A DNA stretch of 64,000 bases from Argentina anserina. Its lineage: Eukaryota; Streptophyta; Magnoliopsida; Rosales; Rosaceae. The notes below the pieces were generated by a model. The model saw only the letters and a program-made list of their open reading frames with translations. It ran no database searches and was not told the origin of the DNA. A program made the position numbers and the translations under genes. This document shows positions 34,364 to 45,600 of the stretch, one piece after another (positions within the stretch are counted from its first letter, which is position 1; each line of letters opens with the position of its first letter). Where the stretch lies: the NCBI RefSeq assembly GCF_933775445.1, contig NC_065877.1, forward strand, positions 5,704,001 through 5,768,000. The letters run 5' to 3'.

Positions 34364-35452
34364 CTGAATTTTTGAGTAGGAGAGAGATGAGGTGGAGGAG
34401 AAACTGGGTTTGGGATTTATCCCTTCGACTTCGTCTCCTTAAGAGGAGGAAGAGTAGAGACGACGTTCTTAGTTGTATAAGAGTGACAGAAATGCAGCGC
34501 TTGTATTGGGGGTCAAATGAGGCGTGCATGCAATTGTAGTTTAGAACACATTAGTTAAGGTCGGGGGGTGAAATGAGGTGTGCATCTGTAGTATAGAATA
34601 CAGGAGATCTTGTTTCCGAGATGGCGATTGTTGATGAAGAGGGAATGAGAGAAAGACGTCGCGATTTTGGGGTTTGAGACTGGGAAGATTCAGGTAGTCA
34701 ATGTTGTTGTTGATGAGCTGAAATGTCGCAAGTGGACTTGGGAATGTTAGTTAAAGCCACACACTCTACTGACTCTAGAGGCTTTTTTAATTTTCTTTTG
34801 ATGGAACAAAGTAGGATTGGTGTCCAATGTTGGGATTTATCGAGGCTTATGTTGGTGTCCAATGTTGGGATTTATTGTCAAGGAGATCCAAATTTTGAGG
34901 GAGAATCTTCTAAGGATTGCCCTAGGGTTTGCTCACATCACCACTCAAGTAACAATCTAATTTGATATAGAATCTCCGTAGTATGACATTCTTGAGTTGG
35001 ATGTTAGGGGAAAATTCTTCATATCCCCACACTCATCGTGCATGTTATGACATCACTCTATCACCACACACAACTGTGTGTATTCCATACTTTGTTGCAC
35101 AGCACACCCTGATGTTAGGATGGAAATTGTTCCTTTCTATTGGAACTCAAAGTCACATTTTGACTCATCATTTTTCATTACATCGGCATATCACTATCGG
35201 GATGAACTAAAAACTCATCAAACAATACAGCTTATTAATTTCCGGGATATCCAAGTGTTTTCCTGAATTATATTAGCAACTGTTCTCCTTTAAAAAAAAA
35301 GCACTAAGTTCGATTTATGATTGATCATTCATTCATTCTTACTTTGAGGCATGAACGTGACACTCTTAAGTCTTAACTGTGTTTTTCGAAAGCATATCTG
35401 CGTGTCGTAAGTAGCATATCCCGCTCTCTCAGTCAGCTGTGGTTACCCTTTT
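34364..35452. other. Divergent spacer between the carrier and the first Em gene
   Basis: Contains the carrier promoter at its left. The phrase GGTGTCCAATGTTGGGATTTA occurs twice, about 30 bp apart (34817–34875). No gene recognised. Confidence 0.4.
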
Positions 35453-35459
35453 ACGTGTC
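35453..35459 (+). promoter_or_regulatory. ABRE-like element upstream of the first Em gene
   Basis: ACGTGTC, the core of ABA-response elements, 163 bp before the ATG. The same heptamer in the same orientation precedes two other Em genes in the cluster. Confidence 0.5.
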
Positions 35460-35621
35460 AGCTCCCCCCTGTGTGCCTCTTCCTCAACGTACACCTTCAA
35501 AATTAAGCTCCTGTTCTAGAATTGTATTCCTTCCAGCTAGCTGGTTCATACGATGAAGTGTTCGTGAAAAGATAGCTGGTACGTACTTAGGAGAGAAAAA
35601 GGAATTGAATTCTAAGAAACT

Positions 35622-35685
35622 ATGGCATCGGAACAGGACAGAAAGGATCCGCAAAAAAAGGGCGGAGCTAGACGAAAGAGCAAGG

Positions 35686-35722
<37 letters not shown>

Positions 35723-36136
35723 GGGACTGTTGTTCCTGGTGGGACGGGTGGAAAGAGCCTACAAGCTCAAGAACAACTTGCGTGCTCAAGGTATCTATCA
35801 TTATATAAAGCAGTGATCTGTTATTCTGTGCATGAGTACTGCTTGTATATGCAATTGTATTTTGATTTTGTTGCATGTGAGCATGAGTGCTAGCTTGTAC
35901 ATATTAATATAGGCTAGATTCGTTCAAAATTTCGATTGATGATACTGTTTACACTTGGGAATGAACTAGGGCGACAGAAGGGAGACGAGACTAGGAGGGA
36001 GCAGCTAGGTCACGAAGGATACCATGAGATGGGTAAAAAGGGTGGTCTCAGCACCAGCGACAAGTCCGGTGGAGAGCGTGCGGCGGAGGAAGGCGTCACG
36101 ATCGAGGAGTCCAAGTACAAAACAAAGAATAGCTGA
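35622..36136 (+). CDS. Em-like LEA group 1 protein, altered by a poly-G tract
   Basis: Exons 35622–35790 and 35970–36136. Em proteins are very hydrophilic seed proteins that protect cells during drying. Exon 1 starts [13 protein letters not shown] like its paralogues. One extra A and a run of 34 G (35687–35720) then change the frame. Eleven glycines follow, and the usual TVVPGGTGG region is read out of frame. A third indel before the donor restores the phase. Exon 2 is in the normal frame: [42 protein letters not shown]. The spliced frame is open for 111 aa, but only if the homopolymer length is exact. It may be a pseudogene; the call is uncertain. Confidence 0.6.
35687..35720 (+). repeat. 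34-base G homopolymer inside a coding exon
   Basis: Thirty-four consecutive G in exon 1 of the first Em gene. Such a run can form G-quadruplexes, is prone to slippage, and is hard to sequence, so its length is not reliable. Confidence 0.8.
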
Positions 36137-37100
36137 ACGTACGGATGAAGCCTAGCTAGATGGAATTAATTTGCTAGCTAGTATATGCATGTACCGATGT
36201 ACGTACTGCGTCGCTTTTCTTGTATGTTGTAAGAGTGTAATCACCGTAATGTACCAGTACTAGCTAAGTGTGCGTGATTGTTGTTTGTGGTGTAGTTATG
36301 TAGCAATCGAAGTTTGTACGATTGTATTAGTGTTAATTCTGGTTTAATTAACCACATGCGAGTGCCAAAAGATTTTGGTACACTTAATAATTTCGAAAAG
36401 TTAACTAGAGATAAGTCTTCGATATACAGCGCAGGAGGGTAATATCATTAAAATGTTAAGCAACAAAAAGATGCAAACCAAATGTTTGCCGGGTGAATAT
36501 ATCAACACAAGTATATATAGAGAATTTCTCAACTTCGGACGTCCGGATTCGTCTGTTCTGGTACTGGTAACGTGTGACGACGGCGTGGATGATGTCTGCT
36601 ATATTCCCCCTCTCCCGGCGCTCATGTTTGTGCCAGCCAAAGCTCAAGCGCCGGCCCACGGTAGAAATTTCAAATTTTTCTGGGCATTGTGTGGAAATTC
36701 TGCAATTCCGGCCGCTGTGGACCAGCGTTGGAGTTCCGACCGGCACAAACAAGAGCATCGGGAGGAGGAGTGTGGCGGGCACCATCCGCGTCGTCGTTGC
36801 GCATCACCAGCGCCGGAACGGACGAATCCGGACGATTCGGAGCTGAGAAGCTCGAGAGTATATATATATATATTATATTTATTCAATTAGATAGGTGAAG
36901 AACAATTTTAAGACGAAAATAACAAGAATTCAAAAATATATTAAAATAAAATTTCTCCAAAAAAAGTAACATAATAAAGAAAAATTCCTACAATGGTGTG
37001 ATAGGAATTATTGAATTAGCTTGCTAAAATTTAAATTATTTTCAACCAAATTCCAACGAGGGTTTTTTTTTGTCTGAAATAATGACATATACGACGGAGT
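36137..37100. other. Spacer within the Em cluster
   Basis: A GC-rich patch at 36540–36860 is covered by overlapping frames on both strands. None has a recognisable motif, so I do not call a gene. The remainder is AT-rich 3' flank. Confidence 0.35.
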
Positions 37101-37287
37101 TTCTGACGGTAACTTTGGTTGTAAATTACTATTATTTCCAACTAAAATGGTCGGAAAAGAGTATTTGTGACCGAGGTAGTACCGACCGAGCCCGATCAGA
37201 TTTATTTGGTCGGAAAGAGTATTAACGACCAAGTTAGGGTTTTTTTTCGACCACTTTCAGAGTCGGAAATTGTTGTAGTGATAATTC
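37101..37287. mobile_element. Possible CACTA-type element end
   Basis: Words GGTCGGAAA, GACCGA and CGACCA repeat in both orientations, and the stretch ends TTGTTGTAGTG, the complement of CACTACAACAA. CACTA elements have such ends with repeated subterminal motifs. The other end and the 3-bp target duplication were not found. Confidence 0.35.
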
Positions 37288-37631
37288 TTGCACGTACGTG
37301 CAATTATAGGGTTTTATCTGGTATTTACTGATGGCCGGGGAGCATTCTCTACCTAGGCACCGTAAAGGAAACAAAAACAAAGGCAATATTAATAAGCAAG
37401 ATAAGTACAGAGCTATATGGATCAGGCTAATTGAATCAGTGAGTCGCCACGAAGATGACTCGTGTCATTCACACTGCATGTACAGTGTCACTAGATCTTT
37501 CGTTGCCCTTTGAAGTTTGAATTGAGGTCTTTTGTTCCCATACAAGAAGCCGGTTGATATCTCAGAATCCAACTCGTCATCAACTGATCGAAAATGAAAC
37601 AGTGCATCGATACGATCGAGAACAGAAAACC

Positions 37632-38030
37632 ATGGCATCAGAACAAGAGAGAAGGGATCCGCAGAAAAGGGCAGAGCTGGAAGAAAGAGCAAAGATTGGA
37701 GAGACTGTGGTTCCTGGTGGAACTGGCGGTTTTAGCGTCGACTCTCAGGAGCATCGCTGAAGGTAAATGTATATGTTGGTTGTTCTTATATGTACGTATT
37801 CCCCGTAGCTAGTACATATTGTTTTTGTTAGTTTTTATATGCCTACTGATCAGTACATGATCAGCTGCGTGTTGGTGTGCTTTTATGGAATAATGAAGGA
37901 CGACATAAGAGAGGGTAGAAGGGAGGAGATTGAGGTGATAGGCCCAAGAGACGAGTCTGAAGAGCAGCGTGCCGATGAGGAAGCCGTTACAATGGACGTG
38001 CACAAAACAAATAGTTGCTCACTGAAATGA
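37632..38030 (+). pseudogene. Em-like LEA group 1 pseudogene
   Basis: Exon 1 (37632–37762) begins [19 protein letters not shown] and keeps [11 protein letters not shown]. It lacks two bases relative to its paralogues just before the donor, so it stops at QEHR (TGA 37758–37760). The putative second exon region (to 38030) keeps only a faint match to the Em C-terminus (EEQRADEEAVT). The 20-residue repeat is absent. An RY-like TGCATG lies upstream at 37475. Expressed or not, it could give only a 42-residue N-terminal piece. Confidence 0.75.
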
Positions 38031-39066
38031 TCGAATACCTTTTCAAGATTGAAGTTCAATTAGCTTGTAAAACAGGGACGTAGAAACAGTCGCTGCCGTA
38101 ATGTACTCCATAGTAGTTGTACCAAGGAACAGTGTCGTATATGCAGGTGTTTAGCAAACTAGCTAGCAGCTTAGCTTATACGTAGTTGTGTTGTTGTCTG
38201 TGTGGAATAGTGTTTTACAAAGCGCAGAACTAATTAATTAATTACACACAGTTCTATATATTTCCAGTAAAAATCTTACATCACTGACATCCAAAATCAT
38301 GCAATATCTGAGAATGGCGCCGGCTCCTCAAAACTGTTTGAATGACTAACGGCCAACTTGATCAATCGACAATTCGTATAATTTGATCAATTGACAACTT
38401 TAAACGATAGCTTATGGTGCTCGCTCTTCTCTGGGGCACCAAGGGAGTGGTCGTTTATTAAATCTAATCCTTCAACTGTTCCAAGTAAGCAAAGCTTATA
38501 TTAGCTAAAGAGCCAGGTGCATACATGTCATGGTCCGTCCCTTTCTTACGTGAGGTATATATATACTAAGACCTTAATCACTTGGGAATTCGAAGAACTC
38601 GTTTGTCTTTGCATCCAGTCCGGATGGAATAACATTGGAATTTCAGTTATCCTCAAGTTCTTCTCAAGGTTTGAGAGCACTGAAAGTTCATGATTACCAG
38701 TATTTAGTACTGCTAGCTAGCTACATTACTCAAAATTAATTTCCATCGACAAATTACAATAGTACCACACCTCACAGTGTAGGTCAGGGATGAGCCCGTC
38801 GATTGAACTGGAAAAGAACTAGAAGACAGTAATAAAAACCAAACCAGCCTTCCATATCCAAGATTTTCATACAAAGAAAAATAACAGTACGGTAGGACGT
38901 ACTATGGCCAGACCGTTATTCTCTAAAAGGAGGCTACAACAACATACTTGGACGCAACAAAAGAAAACCTAGGCATAACAGAAACAAAGACATTTGACTC
39001 CTTATTCATAACACAGTAGAACACTACACCGGCGGATGTAGATAAGCCAAACTAAGTAAGAACTTC
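38031..39066. other. Spacer between the second and third Em genes
   Basis: No coding signal. The two flanking genes are convergent, so it holds both 3' flanks. TTGATCAATTGACAA-type words near 38360–38400 form short inverted repeats. Confidence 0.4.
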
Positions 39067-39513
39067 TTAACCTTTAGTTTTGTACTTCGACTCGTCAATG
39101 GTAATTCCTTCCTCAGCAGCACGGTCTCCACCGGATTTGTCCATGGTGCTCAGTCCGCCCTTTTTGCCCATCTCTTGGTACCCTTCACGACCCATCTGCT
39201 CCCTCCTGGTCTCACCTCCCTTCTGTCGCCCTAATCCATTGCAGCACGATAAGCACACAGGGCACACACACCATTAGCTCAGCTAATTAAATAAACACAA
39301 GATGTGCGTATAGCACAGCCCAGCTAAATGAGCACAACAAACATTTAATCGAAAACTAATCGATCTTTACGTGCTAATACCTTCAGCAAGGTGCTCTTGT
39401 GCCTCAAGAGTCTTGCCACCAGTTCCACCAGGAACAACAGTCTCTCCCTGCCTTGCCTTGGCGTCCAGCTCTTCTCTCTTATTGGGATCCTTTCTCTCTT
39501 GTGCGGAGGCCAT
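39067..39513 (-). CDS. Em-like LEA group 1 protein, intact, 98 aa
   Basis: Two exons: 39513–39381 and 39230–39067. The protein starts [19 protein letters not shown], followed by [19 protein letters not shown]. It has one 20-residue Em repeat ([20 protein letters not shown]) and ends [18 protein letters not shown]…SKYKTKG. It has many Gly, Glu and Arg residues and neither cysteine nor tryptophan. Length and single repeat match Arabidopsis EM6 (about 92 aa). Such proteins accumulate late in seed maturation under ABA/ABI5 control and protect against drying. A TATA box and an ABRE core lie upstream. It is the only clearly intact copy of the four and has the opposite orientation. Confidence 0.93.
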
Positions 39514-39615
39514 GACTTCACAATCTTACTCTAATTACCCTGTTAGTTTTGAACGTACAAAGACTAGAATATGTGATCCGGTTGACAATGAGTTGAACCT
39601 GGAGGATATGCCTGG

Positions 39616-39621
39616 TTTATA
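39616..39621 (-). promoter_or_regulatory. TATA box of the intact Em gene
   Basis: TATAAA on the minus strand about 105 bp before the ATG, in TTTATAAACC context. Confidence 0.5.
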
Positions 39622-39679
39622 AAGAGATCGAGAAGAGCTTGAGGTGAGTGAAGGGGCAGAGGAAGGAAATCAAGCAGTA

Positions 39680-39686
39680 GACACGT
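39680..39686 (-). promoter_or_regulatory. ABRE-like element of the intact Em gene
   Basis: ACGTGTC on the minus strand, about 60 bp upstream of the TATA box, in the same relative place and orientation as in the fourth Em gene. Confidence 0.55.
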
Positions 39687-40186
39687 ATTAGGGTAAACGC
39701 GGCTGACGGGGAGATGTAGAACTACTCTTAAACGACACGTTCGTGTGTTTTTGATGAATAGTTGATCAGTAACAATGGTACGAGTCCAAACTCACCGACG
39801 GTTTTGGAACGCACTATGTCATTATTTCTTTGCTTTGTTGTGAGATATTGCCTTATAGTTTTTACATCTACGATTCCACCCACACTTCCAATCCCACAAG
39901 CAAATTTTAACAATTGAAGCTTTTAGTTGCTTCCAATAACGTTTATAATTAAGTAAATATTTGGGGGGGAATATAGGTGGTAATTTAGGCCTCGAATACC
40001 AGTTATCAGTTTGCTACAAGTTTTTGATGAGCAACAATTATTGATCAACTGAATTTATGTAGTTTGATCCAATAAAAAATATATGTTGCTGTACTGATCA
40101 TCTGATCGACCCAGGGACATTTTGGCGGTAGAGGCACATTAGCTACCTGTCTACCTCTATCATGAACGAGTGTCACCTCAAAGCCT
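39687..40186. other. Spacer between divergent Em genes
   Basis: AT-rich, no coding signal. It separates the promoters of the third and fourth Em genes. Confidence 0.4.
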
Positions 40187-40425
40187 TAGGGGTGGCATTC
40201 GGTTTAAACGGTTCTGTTTTAGGGTCAAACCGTAAACCAAACTGAAATTTAATTTCGGTTCGGTTCGGTTCGGTTTACTATTCGGTTTTTCAATATTGCA
40301 AACTGAAACCAAACCGATTAATTCGGTTCGGTTCGGTTTTTCGTGTGTTCGGTTCGGTTTTTTTCGGTTTCGGTCCGATTTTTTCGGTTCGGTTTTCGGT
40401 TTTTCGGTCTTAAGTGCCACCCCTA
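40187..40425. mobile_element. hAT-type MITE, 239 bp
   Basis: Perfect terminal inverted repeats TAGGGGTGGC…GCCACCCCTA are flanked by a perfect 8-bp target duplication CAAAGCCT (40179–40186 and 40426–40433). The body consists mostly of TTCGGTT/TTCGGTTTT words. It has no coding capacity. The apparent Lys/Pro/Thr-rich frame across it is a by-product of the repeat. It sits about 220 bp upstream of the ABRE of the fourth Em gene. Confidence 0.92.
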
Positions 40426-40643
40426 CAAAGCCTCAAACCTTCCCTTTTGTGAAACAGTACGTGCTGATCTTGATCTTCTACGCCTCGGTGACCGCGGAGG
40501 CTAGAACAGAAAAGCAAATCACCGCGTCACCAAATAGCTTTGAACTCGTGTCATGCTTGCTGCATCACTTAACTGACCAAGCACCTGCGTGGCACTGCGG
40601 CATAGTAGCTCAACATCTCCCCATCAGCCGCGTTTACCTAACT

Positions 40644-40650
40644 ACGTGTC
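40644..40650 (+). promoter_or_regulatory. ABRE-like element of the fourth Em gene
   Basis: ACGTGTC 56 bp before the TATA box. An RY-type word TGCATG follows at 40666–40671 and CATGCA at 40723–40728. ABRE plus RY is the usual seed-maturation promoter signature. Confidence 0.6.
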
Positions 40651-40705
40651 CAGTTCCCCTATCTCTGCATGCCTCTCACTCTCACTACAGTAACCAGAGC
40701 CACTC

Positions 40706-40713
40706 TATATAAA
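40706..40713 (+). promoter_or_regulatory. TATA box of the fourth Em gene
   Basis: TATATAAA, about 112 bp upstream of the ATG at 40825. Confidence 0.6.
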
Positions 40714-40824
40714 GCCTTCCTGCATGCAAAGCAGCAGAAGCAGCTTACCAACGACGTCAAGTACTTAGAAAGCGAGCAGAGATTGTGAGAAGTAGCTTAG
40801 CAAGTTCAAAGAGATAATGAGAAA

Positions 40825-41427
40825 ATGGCATCGGAGCAGGAGAGAAGGGATCCTCAGAAGAGAGAAGAGCTGGACGAGAAAGCAAGGGAGGGAGAGACTG
40901 TTGTTCCTGGCGGAACTGGTGGCAAGACCCTTGAAGCTCAAGAACACCTTGCTGAAGGTACAGTTTTAAAACCTTTTTGACAGCGTTTGTTTCTTTATTT
41001 CTCAACTCTTTAATTATGTGAGGGAGCTAGCTTTGATTTGGACTAATCTTGGGTTTTGCCGTGTTTGTGAAGGGCGTCACCGTTGAGGCGAGGCTAGGAG
41101 AGAGCAGCTGGGACATGAGGGGTACCAGGAGATTGGCCACCGAGGAGGCGAGACTAGGAGGGAGCAGCTGGAACATGAAGGATACCAGGAGATAGGGAAG
41201 AAAGGAGGCGAGGCGAGGAGGGAGCAGCTCGGAGATGAAGGGTACCAGGAGATGGGCCGCAAAGGAGGCGAGACCAGGAGGGAGCAGATCGGCCGTGAAG
41301 GGTATCAGACTATCAGGAGATGGGGAGGAAAGGAGGTCTGAGCACCAAGGACAAGTCTGGAGCTGAGCGTGCTGCGGAGGAAGAGATCCCAATTGACGAA
41401 TCCAAATATAAAACCAAGACTCCTTGA
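40825..41427 (+). pseudogene. Em-like LEA group 1 gene with four repeats, damaged
   Basis: Exon 1 (40825–40957) is intact: [19 protein letters not shown], then [19 protein letters not shown]. Exon 2 encodes four copies of the 20-residue Em repeat, each starting GGE(T/A)RREQ. That makes it EM1-type where its neighbours are EM6-type with one copy. With the expected acceptor (exon from 41073) a TGA at 41084–41086 ends the protein early. An alternative AG 15 bp downstream (exon from 41088) would skip that codon in frame. An 8-bp insertion near 41303–41316 shifts the last repeat and stops at 41339–41341 before the conserved tail ending at 41427. At best a 128-aa protein without its C-terminus results. 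Confidence 0.75.
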
Positions 41428-42640
41428 GCTTGATGTGTGTTTCAAAGCTTAGAGGATGCTTCTGAAGTAGGCTTTCGTTTTGTGTTTTTCCTTTCTGCGT
41501 GTGCGGTGACCAAGGGTTGTACAAATGGTTTAACTTTTTAAGTGCTCCTGCCCTCTCAGGAGGGGGTATCATAGTGCTTTTGTTTATGCTTTGTTAAGTT
41601 GGTTATTCTAGTTGTGTCGAGTAAGAGGGGCCTAGGGATCCTACGAGTGGCTTCGTGTTGTAAGATGACTTTATTGCTAGTATACCTTTGGTTTATAACT
41701 TTAAATATTGCAAGCGTCATGCATTCTAAAAAAAAAAAACAAAGAATAATAACTTCGAGATGATCTAACACCATAAAGTTGCAGGGCAATTCCAAAGCCA
41801 ATAAACCAGGTAGCCTTGATATTAGGACCAGTTAAACTAGAACTACTTGCACAACACAAACCAATTAGCTTCAACCATCCCCCGATTATACATGGCCAAC
41901 GAATGTATCACGTACAGTTTCCTCCATTTGTCTTTAGGGTTTCCCAGTAACTAATAAGCTGTAACAACCATATGCTGCGATTAAGGAATAAGGAGTATAA
42001 AAACGGCACCCTCTTCTTCCATAACTTCTTCCATTTCATGATATCTTTCTCCGGAGATCTTTCTTCCGTTTCTTTATATCTTTCTTTGGAGAAGTGTCTC
42101 CGAGGGCACTCGAATTCATTGCGACCAGCATATCCCAATTCATCCCTAAGAATTCTGGTTTCTCATCCACTATCTGAGTGTCGGCACGGACACAAGTGAG
42201 AGGTTTGTAACCATCCGCCAATAATGCACCTTTGTATGAAGGTGTGAACATGGCAAGCGAGCTATATACCACTTATCAAGAGGATACGGAGATGAAGTAT
42301 GAGGAGCATTTCATTAGAGGAATGAAGAGGCTAGGAATTGGGATATGTAGCAGGTTTCCGCTCTCAGAATGGTTCACTTTCAAATACTTCAGTCGAGGTG
42401 CAATCACAATTCACAAGTACTATATTTACAACAAAAACTTCCAATTGTGACGCTGGGTAAATACAAAGAAACTAGTGGAAAAATATCTTTGCTTCAAGGC
42501 AAAACTTCCTTTTCAACAAGACAATAGCTGTTCTAATGGACTGGCAGAGTACCCCATCTGGTAGCTGTTCCAGAGTACCGCATCTGGTAGCCTCTTCCAG
42601 GGTACCGCATCTGGCAGAGTACTGCTTGTGGTTTGCAATG
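41428..42640. other. Spacer between the Em cluster and chlorophyll synthase
   Basis: Frames on the minus strand at 41908–42272 are lysine- and glutamate-rich but overlap each other and match nothing I know. The words TCTTTCTCCGGAGA and TCTTTCTTTGGAGAA at 42043–42095 form a short direct repeat. No gene called. Confidence 0.35.
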
Positions 42641-45600
42641 TCAATGACTCGTTGCTAAAGCTGTTACCAGAAGACCAAGTACAAGAAATGGCTGCGCGCT
42701 AGCCTGATATATACAAAACAACAGATGAACTTGTGGAGAGTCATGTCGAAATTGGGAGTGTCATTTAAGACCACTATACACGAGAGATCCTCTAGAACAT
42801 CATACAATTGAGAAAGGCTTGAAGGTAACTGATAGGGAGGAACCACGTCCTATAATCTTCCAAACTCGGAGTTTAAGATGTATGTTCAAACCAAATTATA
42901 ATCTGTTGGACTATATGAAGACGCAGGGTATCCAGAAAAAACGGGCAATTTGTGGTCCATATTTTGGAATTATGAGTTCCCCGTACCCACGTCTTTAGCA
43001 TGAAGTCTTTTCAATCGAAGTGCAATGAAAATATACAAATCTCTTTTTATTTAGTTCAACTCTGTGGAGTAAAGAAATGAAAGAGTACCTGATATTTAAC
43101 GTCATACTTGACAGGATCTTTGAGAAAATACTTGAACTGCAGAAAGTAAGAAGTGGTATAAGCAAGCAGTTTAACTGAAGGGTATCAAAAACTATTGATT
43201 CAATATCTACCATTCTAGACGAAGACCATGAAACATATGTGCAAAGGTAAGCACACAAAAATTGGCATACACCTTTCTCATTTTATTAACTCGACATTTC
43301 TTTTTCTTATGGTTACCTGAAAAAAGACTTGGGGAGCTATCAAAGCAACTAGAGCTAACGCATAAAATGGTTTACCAGCCCCTAGTAGATAACCTGCAGT
43401 TGTCAACATATGCACACGGTAAACTTTCTTATAAAATTAACTATGCCAAACCATCCGGAGATAATTTGGTATTCTAACACAATAATATACCAAGTCCAGA
43501 TCACAAAACATAACTTCAATGACTCCAACCCCTTTATAAATCAAGACGACATACCAGCAACCGATAGTTGAGTTATATCGATGGCACCCACGCAAATCCA
43601 TTTTGCAGTTTCAGAACCAAAAGCTACAGGAAGTGACTGTAAATATAACCACAACATGTAATGTCACATCATCTGGAATCTAATTTGTATAAAACACTAT
43701 ATAGAATATAACAGACCTGAAGTCCCAGTGCTCTATCTCCTTCAACACTTTTGAAGTCATTTACAATAGCAATTCCCAACTGAAATATAGTAACAAAGAA
43801 ATATACAATCTTAGCTGGATCTGATAGTTTAATGTAAGAACATGTACGTTAAGATACTTCTTTCAGTAACGTACTCCAGCTATGCTGTACAGGAGTGTCA
43901 GGACAACTATGTCCGGAGTAAGGGTTCCAAATAATGCCTGACCAGCCCACCTATCAGTAAGAAATTGAATCAAAACTTGTCACCAACACAGTTGATATCC
44001 AAAGCTGTTTCTAGCAGATAACTAAACTACAAGAGTATGGTGGTGATAGTTCATTATTATAAAGTTACAGCACCTCATCCCTTCCAAAAGGATTCCAATC
44101 TATTGGAAAAACAGGGGGAATTACTATCCAATTACATGAATTTATTGGGAACTGATTATTTTATGAATACTTCAAGCAAAATATAGGAAATGGCCAAAAT
44201 GTTAATCATTTTGCCAATCTTCTTCAAGGAAGGACCTATATACAAATCACCAATAACATCTGCTTGAATCATGTTAATTTCAATAAGTTACTAAAGAACA
44301 CTATTTATAGGATATGATACCATGGCAAACCGATATAACTTGCTCCAAGAGCGAAATTTCCAATCCATCCATTTTGTTTAAGCTGTGAAGTAAATCAGGA
44401 AGCTTTGTCAAGGCTTAAGCAAACTTTCCGAGTCATAGCACTCCAGTAATTATATAAGGAAAGAAAGCAAAAATAAATAAATGAATAAAACCACTACCTT
44501 TAGAGGTGGAGCAGAGTAAATGTATGATAGCAGGGATCCACCCAGAGCAAGGTAAAAGATTGTTGGGAAATCATGTCCAGCCTAAAAAGAACAACATTTC
44601 ATCATTGAAATTTATCTGAATATATATGGACAAGGGTAAACAAGAGCCAGTCCACCAATAACATCACTTACCCACACATCTAAAATACCAGCTGAGACAA
44701 GACCTCCTAAAAGCAGTACCCATATTTGAGTAATAACCTATGAGAATCAGAGAGGAGAGGAAAATAAAAGCAAATAACAAGATAAGAAAATTCAGTTACT
44801 GCCGATTGATCATCTATACAGAATTCAGTGGGTGACACCATTACCTCATTTTCAGATATTGCTCCCGACGGAATAGGACGATAAGGTTCATTGATTGCAT
44901 CAATCTCTCGGTCATACCAATCATTAAGTGTCTAAGCAAAAGACCAAGGAAATTTAGAGTATAGATCTCACTCAATCAAAGCAAAATTTACTTTTTACAA
45001 CTTTAGTCAGCGTACCTGTGTGTAACCAGTAAGAAAAGGGCCAGACATTGACATACAAAGTATAGATTTAGCAACATCCTCCAAAGTCCAATGAAAATTT
45101 CCTGCAACATGAAAAATACGGCAGAGAAGCTATTTATGAATTTGAAGGGTTGTAACTATCACTAGAAATCCATCAGGACTTCTCTCAGGAAATAATAGAG
45201 ACATCCTATAAAAGCATGTACTACCCACATGACATAGAGTGGGATTGTGGGATAGATGCTCCGAGTAAGTCATCTGAAGTGGCAATTCTCATCCTTAATG
45301 TCAGGGGATCCCAGAATCCAAAGAATGACCACATTATGTAGAAAAGAAAGGTACTATGGCAGGTATAGTCTTTACGATGAACTTGAAGCTGTGGTTAGTA
45401 TAATAATCTAGTGTTAATGACCAGATAAAGGACAATTTCATCAACGTGGGTGAATGGTTATCAGGTATTAACAGCTTAGCACGAAATTCCTGAGTTCTTG
45501 CAAAGACTTAAAAAGCCAATCTTGCAGGTCGGAAACAGGAATATTGTTTTGGATAAGTAGTTTGCAGAAGTCTTCACTAGCTAGCTAGACAAACAATTGC

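Noticed and set aside
34025..34375. 116-codon plus-strand ORF in the carrier gene
   Set aside because: Antisense shadow of carrier exon 1, which has clear SLC25 motifs.
35484..35876. 130-codon minus-strand ORF with a proline run
   Set aside because: Antisense of the poly-G tract in the first Em gene.
36453..36898. Overlapping ORFs (up to 145 codons) on both strands between Em copies
   Set aside because: Mutually overlapping, no recognised motif; no evidence to choose a strand.
40178..40712. ORFs with KPN/RTE or FGFS repeats around 40200–40420
   Set aside because: Translation of TTCGGTT repeats inside the MITE; not a protein gene.
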